Positions 1 through 8,010 of a DNA stretch of 64,000 nucleotides are shown here, piece after piece. The position numbers and the translations under genes are program-made. The notes under the pieces are model-generated. The model saw only the letters and a program-made list of their open reading frames with translations, did no database searches and was not told the origin of the DNA. The stretch comes from Prevotella sp. (GTDB taxonomy: Bacteria > Bacteroidota > Bacteroidia > Bacteroidales > Bacteroidaceae): contig JAFYYV010000040.1 of the NCBI GenBank assembly GCA_017557405.1, positions 39,290 to 103,289 of the forward strand. Reading direction: 5' to 3'. Each line of letters opens with the position of its first letter. Position 1 is the first letter of the stretch.

Positions 1-525
1 AATCATCAAATCGCGCAGAAACCACAAAGCATAATGAAAAGGAGTGGAAGAATGCACTTCCATGCCTGTCCAACTTAGTTTCACGGGGTCTAATTGGAAG
101 CAATCCCAATACAAATGCCAATATCCGTGTTCGGCAAAGAATGAACCCACGGCCGGCCATCCTCCCTTTGCTGCTAAAATAGCGCATTTACATACGATGG
201 CAATTGTTATCCACAACAAATATGGCACAAGGATGGTTTTTGCCCGTTTCTTTAGTTTCTCTGCGTACACCTGCCAATCCCATTGGGACAGTCTTGTGCA
301 GAAAAGGTATCCGGAGATGAAAAAGAACAAAGGCACACATACGCGGGGGAGTACGTTGGAAAAGGCAATACGAATCAAATCATACCAATCCGTACCCGAC
401 AGATGGGAGAAATCAATCGACTCAACATCTATCGGGCCGTTCACACAATGGATGAATACGACTCCAACAATCAAAGGAAATCTTAACCATTCGAATAAGG
501 TGTATTGCGAATTCTCTTGTGCCAT
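1..525 (-). CDS. Acyltransferase family 3 membrane protein (N-terminal part, cut by window edge)
   Basis: The frame is open from an ATG at 525 to the left edge (175 codons, no stop), so the C-terminal half lies outside. Hydrophobic segments near residues 13-23, 62-70 and 96-110, together with the sequence HYALWFLRDLMI near the edge, are typical of the acyltransferase-3/OafA superfamily, which O-acylates cell-surface sugars using a membrane-embedded domain. A -7 box lies 31 nt upstream of the start. Its position beside a polysaccharide cluster suggests it decorates that polymer; that role is inferred from context. Confidence 0.8.
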   Translation of the reverse strand, partial: MAQENSQYTLFEWLRFPLIVGVVFIHCVNGPIDVESIDFSHLSGTDWYDLIRIAFSNVLPRVCVPLFFFISGYLFCTRLSQWDWQVYAEKLKKRAKTILVPYLLWITIAIVCKCAILAAKGGWPAVGSFFAEHGYWHLYWDCFQLDPVKLSWTGMEVHSSTPFHYALWFLRDLMI

Positions 526-555
526 ATTATCGCATGCATTTCCTAATACTGATTG

Positions 556-563
556 CAAAGATA
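556..563 (-). promoter_or_regulatory. -7 box for the acyltransferase gene
   Basis: TATCTTTG on the minus strand matches the Bacteroidota consensus TAnnTTTG and lies 31 nt upstream of the ATG at 525. Confidence 0.6.
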
Positions 564-610
564 CTTAAAATAATAGACATTCCTTTCAAATCCTTCAGAT
601 TTTTTGAGTT

Positions 611-940
611 TGTGACAATTGTGACAATTAGACATGTCTTTTTTACACGGTTAGGAGAAATATAGGGTGGTGGGTGATGGGTGATAGGTGTTGGTGGAGA
701 GTTTTTGACGTGTTGAAATAGGGTGTTTCTCAGTAAGAATTTGAATCAACAAGCATCAAAATCGATCAAAAAGGCTACAAAATTAGCTATAACTATGTTA
801 ATTTATAGTTAAATTATTAATTATAATTATTAATATATATAAATTATTGTATATAACTTATTGATAATCAATCTATTCAAGTTTTTTTGAAAAAAGTGTG
901 GGGCGTAAATAAGTGGTGTCTAATTGTCCTATTTGTCACA
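611..940. repeat. AT-rich island between inverted arms
   Basis: The gene-free stretch 526-1120 holds this island. The left arm (611-634, TGTGACAATTGTGACAATTA plus GACA) and the right arm (916-940, reading TGTGACAAATAGGACAATTA on the minus strand) are inverted copies. Between them is very AT-rich DNA (about 780-890) containing CTTATTGATAATCA. A similar but diverged island lies at 18410-18570. No coding sequence is visible. Function unknown. Confidence 0.5.
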
Positions 941-960
941 CGCGGGAAAAAGTGGTGTTG

Positions 961-1048
961 TCATTGATGGTCTTTAAGGCGGTCATTTGTGGCTTTTGAC
1001 CGCCTCATTGCATAGCTTTGACTGCCTCATTTGTGGTCTTTGACAAGA
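961..1048 (+). repeat. Array of four 22-bp repeat units (locus 1)
   Basis: Four consecutive units of exactly 22 bp start at 961, 983, 1005 and 1027. Each begins TCATT. Two unit types occur: TCATTTGTGG followed by TTTGAC, and TCATTGCATAGCTTTGAC. The same unit forms arrays at 17762-17893 and 29243-29352. Confidence 0.85.
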
Positions 1049-1120
1049 CTAAAATAAAAAACATGGAATGTAACAATAAAATATATCGTAAAACGTTTTA
1101 ATAATAAATATATTCAAATA

Positions 1121-2284
1121 ATGAAAGCGCGCGTCATTGCATATTATCTCCCACAGTTTCATCCTATTCCTGAGAATGATGCTGTATGGGGGAAAGGATT
1201 TACTGAATGGACGAATGTAGCCCAAGCTCGGCCTCTGTTTCGCGGTCATTATCAACCTCGCATTCCTGCTGATTTGGGTTTCTACGACCTTCGTATGCCT
1301 GAGATTCGCGAGCAGCAGGCGGAGATGGCTCGTGAGGCTGGGGTAGAGGGTTTCTGCTATTGGCACTATTGGTTTGGCAATGGCAAACAACTATTGGAAC
1401 GACCTTTCAACGAGGTGCTTGCAAGTGGAAAACCTGACTTCCCGTTTTGTATAGCGTGGGCAAATCACGATTGGACAACAAAGACGTGGAATCGAGGGAA
1501 GGATATTGTGCGCAAGGCCGACAATCAATACATTGCCAAACAAGAGTATCCTGGCGATGAAGACCATATAGAGCATTTCAACCATTTATTGCCAGCTTTC
1601 CGCGATCATCGTTATATAACGGTTGATGGTAAGCCCCTGTTCCTTATTTTCGACCCATATCATTTTCCAGATATCACTCATTTTATAGAGCTTTGGCGGC
1701 AATTGGCAGAACAGAATGGTTTGCCAGGTATCTATTTCGTGGCCATCTGCAATTCCACCACCACCGTGAAACGAAAGGATGATGGAACTATTGAACGAGT
1801 GATTCCCAACTTGAAGAGTAGTGCCGAAGTATATCAAGCTTTTTTGAAATTGGGTTTTGATGGCGTGAATTCGTTTGGAAAACCTCGTGCTGAGATGATT
1901 TCGCAAGGTAAATACAGCCGACTCATCAGGCAAAAAGTAAACAAGGTGTTCCCTTTTCTTCCTACAAGCATACTTGATTATCCTAAGGTCATCAAACATT
2001 TTTTTGCTCCAGAAGATAGTTGGGAGAATGTGTTTCCGACACTTCTGCCTCAATGGGATCGAACGCCACGTGCCAATATTGCCGATGGCATATACGTAAA
2101 TGCCACCCCTGAGCATTTCCGCGAGCACATCAAGCACGCTTTGGAAGTCATACAGAATAAGGAGGATGAACACAAAATCCTTTTCTTGCGTTCGTGGAAT
2201 GAATGGGGAGAAGGAAATTATGTTGAACCTGACTTGAAATATGGTCATGGTTTCTTGGATTCATTAAAAAACACTATCATATGA
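1121..2284 (+). CDS. WbsX-family glycosyltransferase
   Basis: A 387-residue protein of the WbsX / glycosyl hydrolase 99-like family found in O-antigen and capsule clusters. Diagnostic segments are YYLPQFHP near residue 8, WGKGFTEWTNV at about 23-33, FCYWHYWF at about 77-84 and a C-terminal FLRSWNEWGEGNY. It is predicted to be cytosolic. It overlaps the next gene by four bases (ATGA), so the two are translationally coupled. The acceptor and donor sugars cannot be read from the sequence. No convincing -7 box was found in the AT-rich leader; transcription may start within the upstream repeat region. Confidence 0.85.
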   Translation: MKARVIAYYLPQFHPIPENDAVWGKGFTEWTNVAQARPLFRGHYQPRIPADLGFYDLRMPEIREQQAEMAREAGVEGFCYWHYWFGNGKQLLERPFNEVLASGKPDFPFCIAWANHDWTTKTWNRGKDIVRKADNQYIAKQEYPGDEDHIEHFNHLLPAFRDHRYITVDGKPLFLIFDPYHFPDITHFIELWRQLAEQNGLPGIYFVAICNSTTTVKRKDDGTIERVIPNLKSSAEVYQAFLKLGFDGVNSFGKPRAEMISQGKYSRLIRQKVNKVFPFLPTSILDYPKVIKHFFAPEDSWENVFPTLLPQWDRTPRANIADGIYVNATPEHFREHIKHALEVIQNKEDEHKILFLRSWNEWGEGNYVEPDLKYGHGFLDSLKNTII

Positions 2285-3090
2285 ATATAGAGGTGTTGCT
2301 ATCATGCATGAACCAATCCGATGCCAATATCGCCAAACGGATTAATGCGCAAAGTGATGTTGTCATCATCAATCAATGTGACATGAATGGTTCTTCTGTC
2401 GAAACATATATGAATGAGAAGGGAAATCCTTTCCATGCTTATTTCATTTCAACTACCGAACGTGGTCTTTCGCGCAGCAGAAACATGGCTATCAGAAATG
2501 CTCATGCCGACATCTGTTTATTTTCTGATGATGACGAACAACTTGTTTCTGATTATCCGGAAACCATTACCAATGCTTTCGAATGTCATCCTGAAGCCGA
2601 TTTAATAGCATTCAATTTCCTTGTTGACGGAAAAGAGCAGAAGAAATATGGTGAGCGAGTGAAACAAGTTGGGAAACTGATGGCTTTACGTATATCGAGC
2701 ATTCAAATTGCTTTTCGACGTAACGCGATTTTGGAAAAGGGTATACTGTTTGATGAAGAAATGGGTGCTGGTACTGGTCATGGAGCTGGCGAAGAAAACA
2801 AGTTCCTTTATGATTGCCTGAACAAAGGACTTCGAATCATCTATATTCCCATCGTAATAACAAATCTTCAGGAACGTCAGAGCTCATCTTGGTTTACTGG
2901 ATACAACGAAACTTTCTATCTGCAAAAAGGATGGGCAACCAGTCGGTATATGGGAAAATTCAATGCAACATTATTCGCCATCTACACTACAATCACCAAA
3001 TACCCTCAATATAAGAAAAACTGCTCAAGCTTTGGTGTTCTGAAGGCCATGCTACGTGGAATTTATTCCAAAAATGTTTTTAAATCATGA
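2281..3090 (+). CDS. Glycosyltransferase family 2
   Basis: A 269-residue GT-A fold protein. The nucleotide-sugar part shows ERGLSRSRNMAI at about 61-72 and the metal-binding acidic run SDDDE at about 81-85, which serves as the DXD motif. GTGHGAGEENKF further on resembles the acceptor-side loop of GT2 enzymes. No transmembrane segment is obvious. It starts inside the stop of the WbsX gene and ends five bases before the CapA-like gene, placing it in a three-gene operon for polysaccharide assembly. Substrate unknown. Confidence 0.82.
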   Translation: MNIEVLLSCMNQSDANIAKRINAQSDVVIINQCDMNGSSVETYMNEKGNPFHAYFISTTERGLSRSRNMAIRNAHADICLFSDDDEQLVSDYPETITNAFECHPEADLIAFNFLVDGKEQKKYGERVKQVGKLMALRISSIQIAFRRNAILEKGILFDEEMGAGTGHGAGEENKFLYDCLNKGLRIIYIPIVITNLQERQSSSWFTGYNETFYLQKGWATSRYMGKFNATLFAIYTTITKYPQYKKNCSSFGVLKAMLRGIYSKNVFKS

Positions 3091-3094
3091 GAGT

Positions 3095-4105
3095 ATGCTT
3101 AAAATAGTTGGCGACATCAATCTGACTGATGGATATTTTGATACTGGCATCGGTACGGGTAGTAGAATCAAACAGGGGATGAATCCTTTTGCTCATCTTC
3201 AAAGAACCCCCGATGACTATTGGATTGGAAACATGGAATGTGTTTGCGCTGATGTTTCCAATCAGCAAGGATTGAAATCCCGGCAGTTCAGAATCTCGCC
3301 CCAGCACCTTGAAACCATCAAACATTTGGATTGTTATGGTGTTGCCAATAATCATGTGATGCAACATGGTCCTGAAGCCTACCAATCCATGCTTGCCTAT
3401 CTTGAACAAAAGGGTGTTGCCTATGCAGGAGCAGCCGTGAAGAAGACACATGTGTTTGAGCATCAAGGGAAGCGTGTCGCTCTTACTGCTTTCTGCCAAA
3501 GACCAGACAACTTCACAAAATCACCCCTCTATTGGAGTTTGCCTGAGTATGAGGAAATAAGGGCAGAACTAAGTGCTCACAAAGATTGCGATTATCGCAT
3601 CGTGTTTGTCCATTTGGGAAATGAGTTCATCAATTATCCCTATATTGATCAAAAACAGTTTGCTCATGAATTGATTGACAATGGAGCAAATCTCGTCATA
3701 GGAATGCATCCTCATGTTATGCAGGGATGCGAGAATTATAAAGGGCATTGGATTTTCTATTCGCTTGGTAACTTCGTGTTCAATATGCCTTGGACTCCTG
3801 CGGAATATGGGCTGATGGTGAATGTAGATCTTGCTGATGAACCGCTAGTCAGTTATGATTACATTCAGATAGGAAAGGATTTCTCCCCTAAAATCATCCA
3901 TGACGTTCCTCGAGATTTCCAGATGGAGACTCTGAATAATCTGCTTGACGTTAATGAAGAAAACGAGAAATATTATGCCCACGTTCGGCAATGCAACAAA
4001 CGGTATAGAAAAACAAACAGGAAAGCCATCCTTATGAATTTCCTACACATGAAACCCAACGATTCGCTGGGCATCATAACGGAATTCATAAAGAGAAGAT
4101 TTTGA
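3095..4105 (+). CDS. CapA-family protein (metallophosphoesterase-like capsule protein)
   Basis: A 336-residue protein if translation starts at ATG 3095, which puts the conserved opening MLKIVGDINL at the N-terminus; an in-frame ATG at 3056 would overlap the preceding gene. Family motifs are GDINLTDGYF, NNHVMQHG and the C-terminal GMHPHVMQG...FYSLGNFVF, which supply metal-ligand His and Asn residues of the CapA/PGA_cap fold. CapA was named for poly-gamma-glutamate capsule, but in Bacteroidota it is common in polysaccharide loci without capBC, as here. No signal peptide is visible. The exact role is uncertain. Confidence 0.8.
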   Translation: MLKIVGDINLTDGYFDTGIGTGSRIKQGMNPFAHLQRTPDDYWIGNMECVCADVSNQQGLKSRQFRISPQHLETIKHLDCYGVANNHVMQHGPEAYQSMLAYLEQKGVAYAGAAVKKTHVFEHQGKRVALTAFCQRPDNFTKSPLYWSLPEYEEIRAELSAHKDCDYRIVFVHLGNEFINYPYIDQKQFAHELIDNGANLVIGMHPHVMQGCENYKGHWIFYSLGNFVFNMPWTPAEYGLMVNVDLADEPLVSYDYIQIGKDFSPKIIHDVPRDFQMETLNNLLDVNEENEKYYAHVRQCNKRYRKTNRKAILMNFLHMKPNDSLGIITEFIKRRF

Positions 4106-4108
4106 TTA

Positions 4109-4903
4109 TTATTTCTTTTGATACACCCTTATCCAATCGAACTGGGTTTCATAAGTGGTTTTGATGTTGGGAACGAGCAGCGGATGATTCCCATTGCCCA
4201 CACTTTGGTTGAGAATCAAATAGAAAGGTCGGTCAAAGGTCCATTGCCCTTCATCTTGCATTTTGGGGTCGTTAAGTCGATTGTAGCGAAAGACTGCACG
4301 TCCATCGATGGTCCAGATGATGTGATTCTTATCCCATTCCACACCATATACGTGCCATTTCTTGACATTCATGTCGATTTTGCTTTCACGTGCCAATCCT
4401 TCTTTCTTTAAGGTGAATGATCGATGTGTGTGGACGGTATGGGCTGATTTCCCTTGATTTCCAAACATCTCCACGATGTCTATTTCACCATAGCGTTTAT
4501 CGATTCCTGGAACGGGCACCATCCATGCTGCTGGGAAATTACCGACCTTCATGTTGGTTTTCATGCGCACTTCCACCTTGCCATATTGAAACGAGAACTT
4601 CCCTTTCGTGTCAATAGCTCCTGTCAGCATCTCTTCTTTGTTCGAGCGGTTGGGGATTGCGCGGCAAATCAGCTTTCCGTTTTTGACGTAAACGACATCA
4701 TTGGAACTACTGCCAATCCAACGGTTCCAAGGACTGGTACCACGTTGTGTGCGATTCCATTTCCCAGCATCTGGTTGGCTACCGTTGGGTTGGTTGAATT
4801 CATCGCTGAACACAAGTTTCCATTCGGTTTCTTGCGCATCCACCTTCGATGTATCGGCAGCGATAGTCAACAACATTAATATGGCCAATAATCCCTTTCT
4901 CAT
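4109..4903 (-). CDS. Secreted glycoside hydrolase family 16 (beta-glucanase type)
   Basis: A 264-residue protein starting at ATG 4903; a TTG three codons earlier is a weaker option. It has a signal peptide (MRKGLLAILMLLTIA) followed by a GH16 jelly roll. The catalytic signature GEIDIVEMFGN carries the nucleophile Glu and acid/base Glu (E-x-D-x-x-E). Aromatic segments KWHVYGVEWD and FYLILNQSVG are also family-typical. It likely cuts or trims a beta-glucan-like polymer outside the inner membrane. The gene follows the ATP-grasp gene by about 14 nt and converges with CapA. In a capsule locus it may process the locus product rather than diet sugar; this is inference. Confidence 0.88.
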   Translation of the reverse strand: MRKGLLAILMLLTIAADTSKVDAQETEWKLVFSDEFNQPNGSQPDAGKWNRTQRGTSPWNRWIGSSSNDVVYVKNGKLICRAIPNRSNKEEMLTGAIDTKGKFSFQYGKVEVRMKTNMKVGNFPAAWMVPVPGIDKRYGEIDIVEMFGNQGKSAHTVHTHRSFTLKKEGLARESKIDMNVKKWHVYGVEWDKNHIIWTIDGRAVFRYNRLNDPKMQDEGQWTFDRPFYLILNQSVGNGNHPLLVPNIKTTYETQFDWIRVYQKK

Positions 4904-4917
4904 CGTTCTCAAATTTG

Positions 4918-5826
4918 TTATTTGACCTCAAAACATTTCCCCATTTCGTCCATATACTCTTCCGTGAAGAAATCGGTAAGTCCACCCAAACAAGTGAATG
5001 TCAGTTCACCAAACCATACTTGTCCTTCTGCCTCATATAAATCCACACGCACTTGTGGGAAAGGTTTTGACAAGATGCGTCCCACCTCTAGCATCTGTTG
5101 AAGACACTCGGGGCGTGGAAGCGGTTTGTCTTCTGCAGAAAAATGACTTGTCAACACCATACGGTCAGGACGACTGGTCCAATCAAGATCGTAACATCCA
5201 AATTGTGCTTGGTACCCGTTCTCCTTACGATTTGAGCAGACGAAGAATGAATGGGGTTCCCCATTGAAGCACCACAATTTATAATCGACAAGCGAAGTCT
5301 GCCCTGCTGGTGATGGCAATAGTTTTTCAGCTAGAATCATCGGCTTGATGTTGCGATATTGAGGTTCTGCCGACAATGCACCTATGTGTTTCCGTGAGAG
5401 CCACTCCTGCAACGTCTCCTTTAGTCGTGCCCAATCTTCATCGTTCATTTTGGCCTTGTCAACCTTCAAATTTGTGCCTTTGCCATCACCATTATTGGCC
5501 TTGAGGATGAATTGTTGAGGCAGTTCGTCAAAGCAGATATCCTCCACGTGTTCCCATGCACCATAAAGAGGAACCAAGATGTCTTCCAAACCACAATCAC
5601 GAACGTATTCCCGAACCCTATACTTGTCAGCAAGACGCGTCCATTCAGAAGTGTCTGTAAACAACTTCTGATAGAGAATCTTCTCATTCAAGTTTTTGGG
5701 GTTCTTGAAGTCGGGCAACTTATGGAAACGGACAAGATAGCGCAACCTCACTAATGTGACGGGAAAATGCTCTCCCATCCACGCAACTGGTCTTGCTATT
5801 ATGGCCTTTATTTTATCTTTCAACAT
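4918..5826 (-). CDS. TupA-like ATP-grasp protein
   Basis: A 302-residue protein of the TupA-like ATP-grasp family found in surface polysaccharide loci. ATG 5826 is preferred because the -7 box for this strand lies just upstream of it (5851-5858); a longer frame would read through that promoter. Conserved segments are LNEKILYQKLF, the nucleotide-binding FILKANNGDGKGT and the late acidic metal-binding part VRVDLYEAEGQVWFGELTF. ATP-grasp enzymes join a carboxylate to an amine or thiol, so it may add an amino-acid-like substituent to a sugar; the substrate is not evident. Forms an operon with the GH16 gene. Confidence 0.78.
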   Translation of the reverse strand: MLKDKIKAIIARPVAWMGEHFPVTLVRLRYLVRFHKLPDFKNPKNLNEKILYQKLFTDTSEWTRLADKYRVREYVRDCGLEDILVPLYGAWEHVEDICFDELPQQFILKANNGDGKGTNLKVDKAKMNDEDWARLKETLQEWLSRKHIGALSAEPQYRNIKPMILAEKLLPSPAGQTSLVDYKLWCFNGEPHSFFVCSNRKENGYQAQFGCYDLDWTSRPDRMVLTSHFSAEDKPLPRPECLQQMLEVGRILSKPFPQVRVDLYEAEGQVWFGELTFTCLGGLTDFFTEEYMDEMGKCFEVK

Positions 5827-5850
5827 ATTGTTTTTCGGTCTTAAACGGTG

Positions 5851-5858
5851 CAAAGATA
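5851..5858 (-). promoter_or_regulatory. -7 box for the ATP-grasp/GH16 operon
   Basis: TATCTTTG on the minus strand, 24 nt upstream of ATG 5826; one of a divergent pair with 5903-5910. Confidence 0.7.
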
Positions 5859-5902
5859 CAAAAATAATCGATATAAATAAGTCATAATTCATAATTATTT
5901 CA

Positions 5903-5910
5903 TACCTTTG
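5903..5910 (+). promoter_or_regulatory. -7 box for the GT2 gene at 5939
   Basis: TACCTTTG, 28 nt upstream of the start codon, matching TAnnTTTG. Confidence 0.7.
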
Positions 5911-5938
5911 CAGCCGCTATCGTCAAAAAAAGAGTATA

Positions 5939-6751
5939 ATGAGTCAGGAACTAGTATCAGTCATCATGCCCACTTACAATGCCGGAAAATTCCTTTCCGA
6001 CAGCATTGCTAGTGTGCTGAACCAGACGCATAAGAACTTGGAACTGCTCATTACCGACGACTGCTCAACAGAACCAGAGACACTTGAGATTCTTGAGCGG
6101 TATAGCAAGGCCGATTCGCGAGTGAAGGTGGAGTATTTGAAGGAGAACAAAGGAGCGGGGTATGCTCGCAACCAATCCATCAAGCGGGCTATGGGCAGAT
6201 ATATTGCTTTTTGCGATGGCGATGACCGTTGGATGGCCGACAAATTGGAGCGTCAGATTGCCTACATGGAACGTAAGAGTTGCGCGTTGTGTAGCACCTC
6301 ATATATTATTTGTGATGAGGATGGCGAGGAGACGGGAATCTCCATTTCCCCCGAGCGCATCACCTATGGAATGTTGAAACGCGACAACAAGATTGGTTGT
6401 TCGACGGCCATCTACGATACCCAGCTTTTGGGACGCAAATTCTATATGCCCACCCTCCGCAAACGTCAGGATTGGGCGATGTTGCTGACCATTCTACGTG
6501 AGTGCAAGGTTTGCCACGCCATTACCGATCCCTTGGCTTTTTATCGCAACCGTAATGATTCCATTTCGAGTCGGAAACTTTCGTTGATCAAGTACAACGT
6601 CAGGGTTTATCATGACATTTTAGGTTTCAACATATTGAAGTCCTATCTTTATTTCTATTTCCTTTTCCTTCCCACTTATTTCTTGAAAGTGATGAAGCGG
6701 AAATGCGATAGTCGTCGATTTCTCAAAGAAAAAAAGGAGCAAAACGCCTAG
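5939..6751 (+). CDS. Glycosyltransferase family 2
   Basis: A 270-residue GT-A enzyme. The opening VSVIMPTYNAGKFL, the nucleotide-binding ITDDCSTEPE at about 38-47 and AFCDGDDRWM (DXD-type metal site, about 95-104) are classic. RKRQDWAMLL around 181-190 is the acceptor-side motif of the WcaA/EpsE-like group. A short hydrophobic stretch (LYFYFLFLPTYFL) near residues 240-252 may anchor the protein to the membrane. Its own promoter lies upstream and the sugar transferase gene follows 102 nt later. Transferred sugar unknown. Confidence 0.87.
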   Translation: MSQELVSVIMPTYNAGKFLSDSIASVLNQTHKNLELLITDDCSTEPETLEILERYSKADSRVKVEYLKENKGAGYARNQSIKRAMGRYIAFCDGDDRWMADKLERQIAYMERKSCALCSTSYIICDEDGEETGISISPERITYGMLKRDNKIGCSTAIYDTQLLGRKFYMPTLRKRQDWAMLLTILRECKVCHAITDPLAFYRNRNDSISSRKLSLIKYNVRVYHDILGFNILKSYLYFYFLFLPTYFLKVMKRKCDSRRFLKEKKEQNA

Positions 6752-6824
6752 TCATTTTCCCCCTCATTTTTTAACACTTTTTCCTCGAATTTTTGTTGCA
6801 AGCCATGCAATAAAAAAATCATAT

Positions 6825-6847
6825 GTTCGTTTTTTATATAAACGAAC
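6825..6847. promoter_or_regulatory. Inverted repeat just upstream of the sugar transferase
   Basis: GTTCGTTT and AAACGAAC arms around a short AT centre end six bases before the ATG at 6854. In RNA it would form a hairpin over the ribosome-loading area; as DNA it could be an operator. Function is inferred. Confidence 0.4.
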
Positions 6848-6853
6848 TAATAT

Positions 6854-7483
6854 ATGACAAAACTCGAAAACGGATACGTTTTAGATGGCATGAACGAGTT
6901 TGAGCGCAATATCAAACGTCTATGTGATTTTTGCGCGGCTGCGGTCTGCCTGGTATTGTTTTCGCCTCTTTTCCTTGTATGCTATATTGCCGTGAGACGC
7001 GAAGACGGTGGTCCTGCCATATTCAAGCAGGAGCGTATTGGCCGTTTTGGACGTCCTTTCAACATATATAAGTTTCGTTCCATGCGTGTAGATGCCGAGA
7101 AAGATGGTCCTGCTCTTTATCAGCATGAGAATGAGACACGAATGACCAAGGTAGGACATTTCCTTCGTGTTCATCATCTTGACGAGTTACCACAACTTTG
7201 GAATGTCTTGAAAGGTGATATGGCTTTCATAGGTCCGCGTCCCGAACGTAAATATTATATCGACCAGATTATGGAGCGCGACCCGCGTTATGTTTATTTG
7301 TATCAGATTCGTCCAGGTGTAACCTCTTACGCCACACTATACAACGGCTACACCGACACGTTGGAAAAGATGCTCCGCCGATTGGAACTTGACCTTTATT
7401 ATCTGGAGCATCGCTCGTGGTGGTTCGACGTGAAATTGTTGATAAAGACCTTCATCAACATTGCCTTCGGAAAGAAGTTCTGA
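6854..7483 (+). CDS. Undecaprenyl-phosphate sugar phosphotransferase (initiating glycosyltransferase)
   Basis: A 209-residue protein of the bacterial sugar transferase family (WcaJ C-terminal/PglC type). One N-terminal hydrophobic segment (about 24-46, ending LFLVCYIAV) is followed by the signature FKQERIGRFGRPFNIYKFRS, LDELPQLWNVLKGDMAFIGP and GPRPER, which hold the catalytic Asp-Glu pair and the phosphate-binding residues. It transfers a sugar-1-phosphate onto undecaprenyl phosphate to start each repeat unit, acting on the inner face of the membrane. Its presence supports reading 1-10.8 kb as an export-polysaccharide locus, although no flippase, polymerase or Wza/Wzc is visible in the window. 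Confidence 0.92.
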   Translation: MTKLENGYVLDGMNEFERNIKRLCDFCAAAVCLVLFSPLFLVCYIAVRREDGGPAIFKQERIGRFGRPFNIYKFRSMRVDAEKDGPALYQHENETRMTKVGHFLRVHHLDELPQLWNVLKGDMAFIGPRPERKYYIDQIMERDPRYVYLYQIRPGVTSYATLYNGYTDTLEKMLRRLELDLYYLEHRSWWFDVKLLIKTFINIAFGKKF

Positions 7484-7516
7484 AAGCTTTGATGAATCTT
7501 CCTAATCATTATCCTA

Positions 7517-7987
7517 TTACATTTTCCTGAAGTTCAATCGTAGCGCTTCCGTTTCGATAGTTAGATGGTTGCTGGTCAGCGTCGTGATCTTGAAGCGTTC
7601 ATCGAGTTTGTTGATGCCGAAAGGACGAAGTTGCTCGATGTCCTCTACCAACGGGTCACCTCCAGCACGATCGAAGATGTGAGGCTCGATGATGGTGAGT
7701 TGCTTGTTTTCGCGTGTGAATTGGCAAACAATGCGTTGCGGAGTATTCGTGAAGTCGGGGGAATAGACGATGAGCAAACTTCCTTGCACCGACCAGAATA
7801 CGCGTTCCTCGTGCATGTCGCGAGTTACGCCTGAGTCGAGAGAGTCGACAGATGTCATATGCCAATAGCCATCGAGATGTCCATTGCCCGAAGTCTCAAA
7901 TTCCACCCATCCGCATGATGTCACCACCATGCATGTCGCGATGGCCATCAAGGTCTTGATATGTGATTTCAATTGTTTCATGTTCAT
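7517..7987 (-). CDS. Lipocalin-like lipoprotein of the capsule locus
   Basis: A 156-residue lipoprotein starting at ATG 7987; TTG 7996 and ATG 7981 are alternatives. The signal MAIATCMVVTSC ends in a lipobox with the acylated Cys near residue 25. After it, LDGYWHMTSVDSL and repeated beta-strand patterns resemble the lipocalin-like domains often found in Bacteroidota lipoproteins. The stop is close to the 3' end of the sugar transferase gene on the other strand. It lies 23 nt downstream of wzi and is probably cotranscribed. Molecular role unknown. Confidence 0.65.
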   Translation of the reverse strand: MNMKQLKSHIKTLMAIATCMVVTSCGWVEFETSGNGHLDGYWHMTSVDSLDSGVTRDMHEERVFWSVQGSLLIVYSPDFTNTPQRIVCQFTRENKQLTIIEPHIFDRAGGDPLVEDIEQLRPFGINKLDERFKITTLTSNHLTIETEALRLNFRKM

Positions 7988-8010
7988 GCCTTTCAACTAA
8001 GTTTCCGTTG

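Noticed and set aside
44-568. 174-codon plus-strand frame at the left edge
   Set aside because: It is the antisense shadow of the acyltransferase gene, whose frame is open to the edge and shows family sequence.
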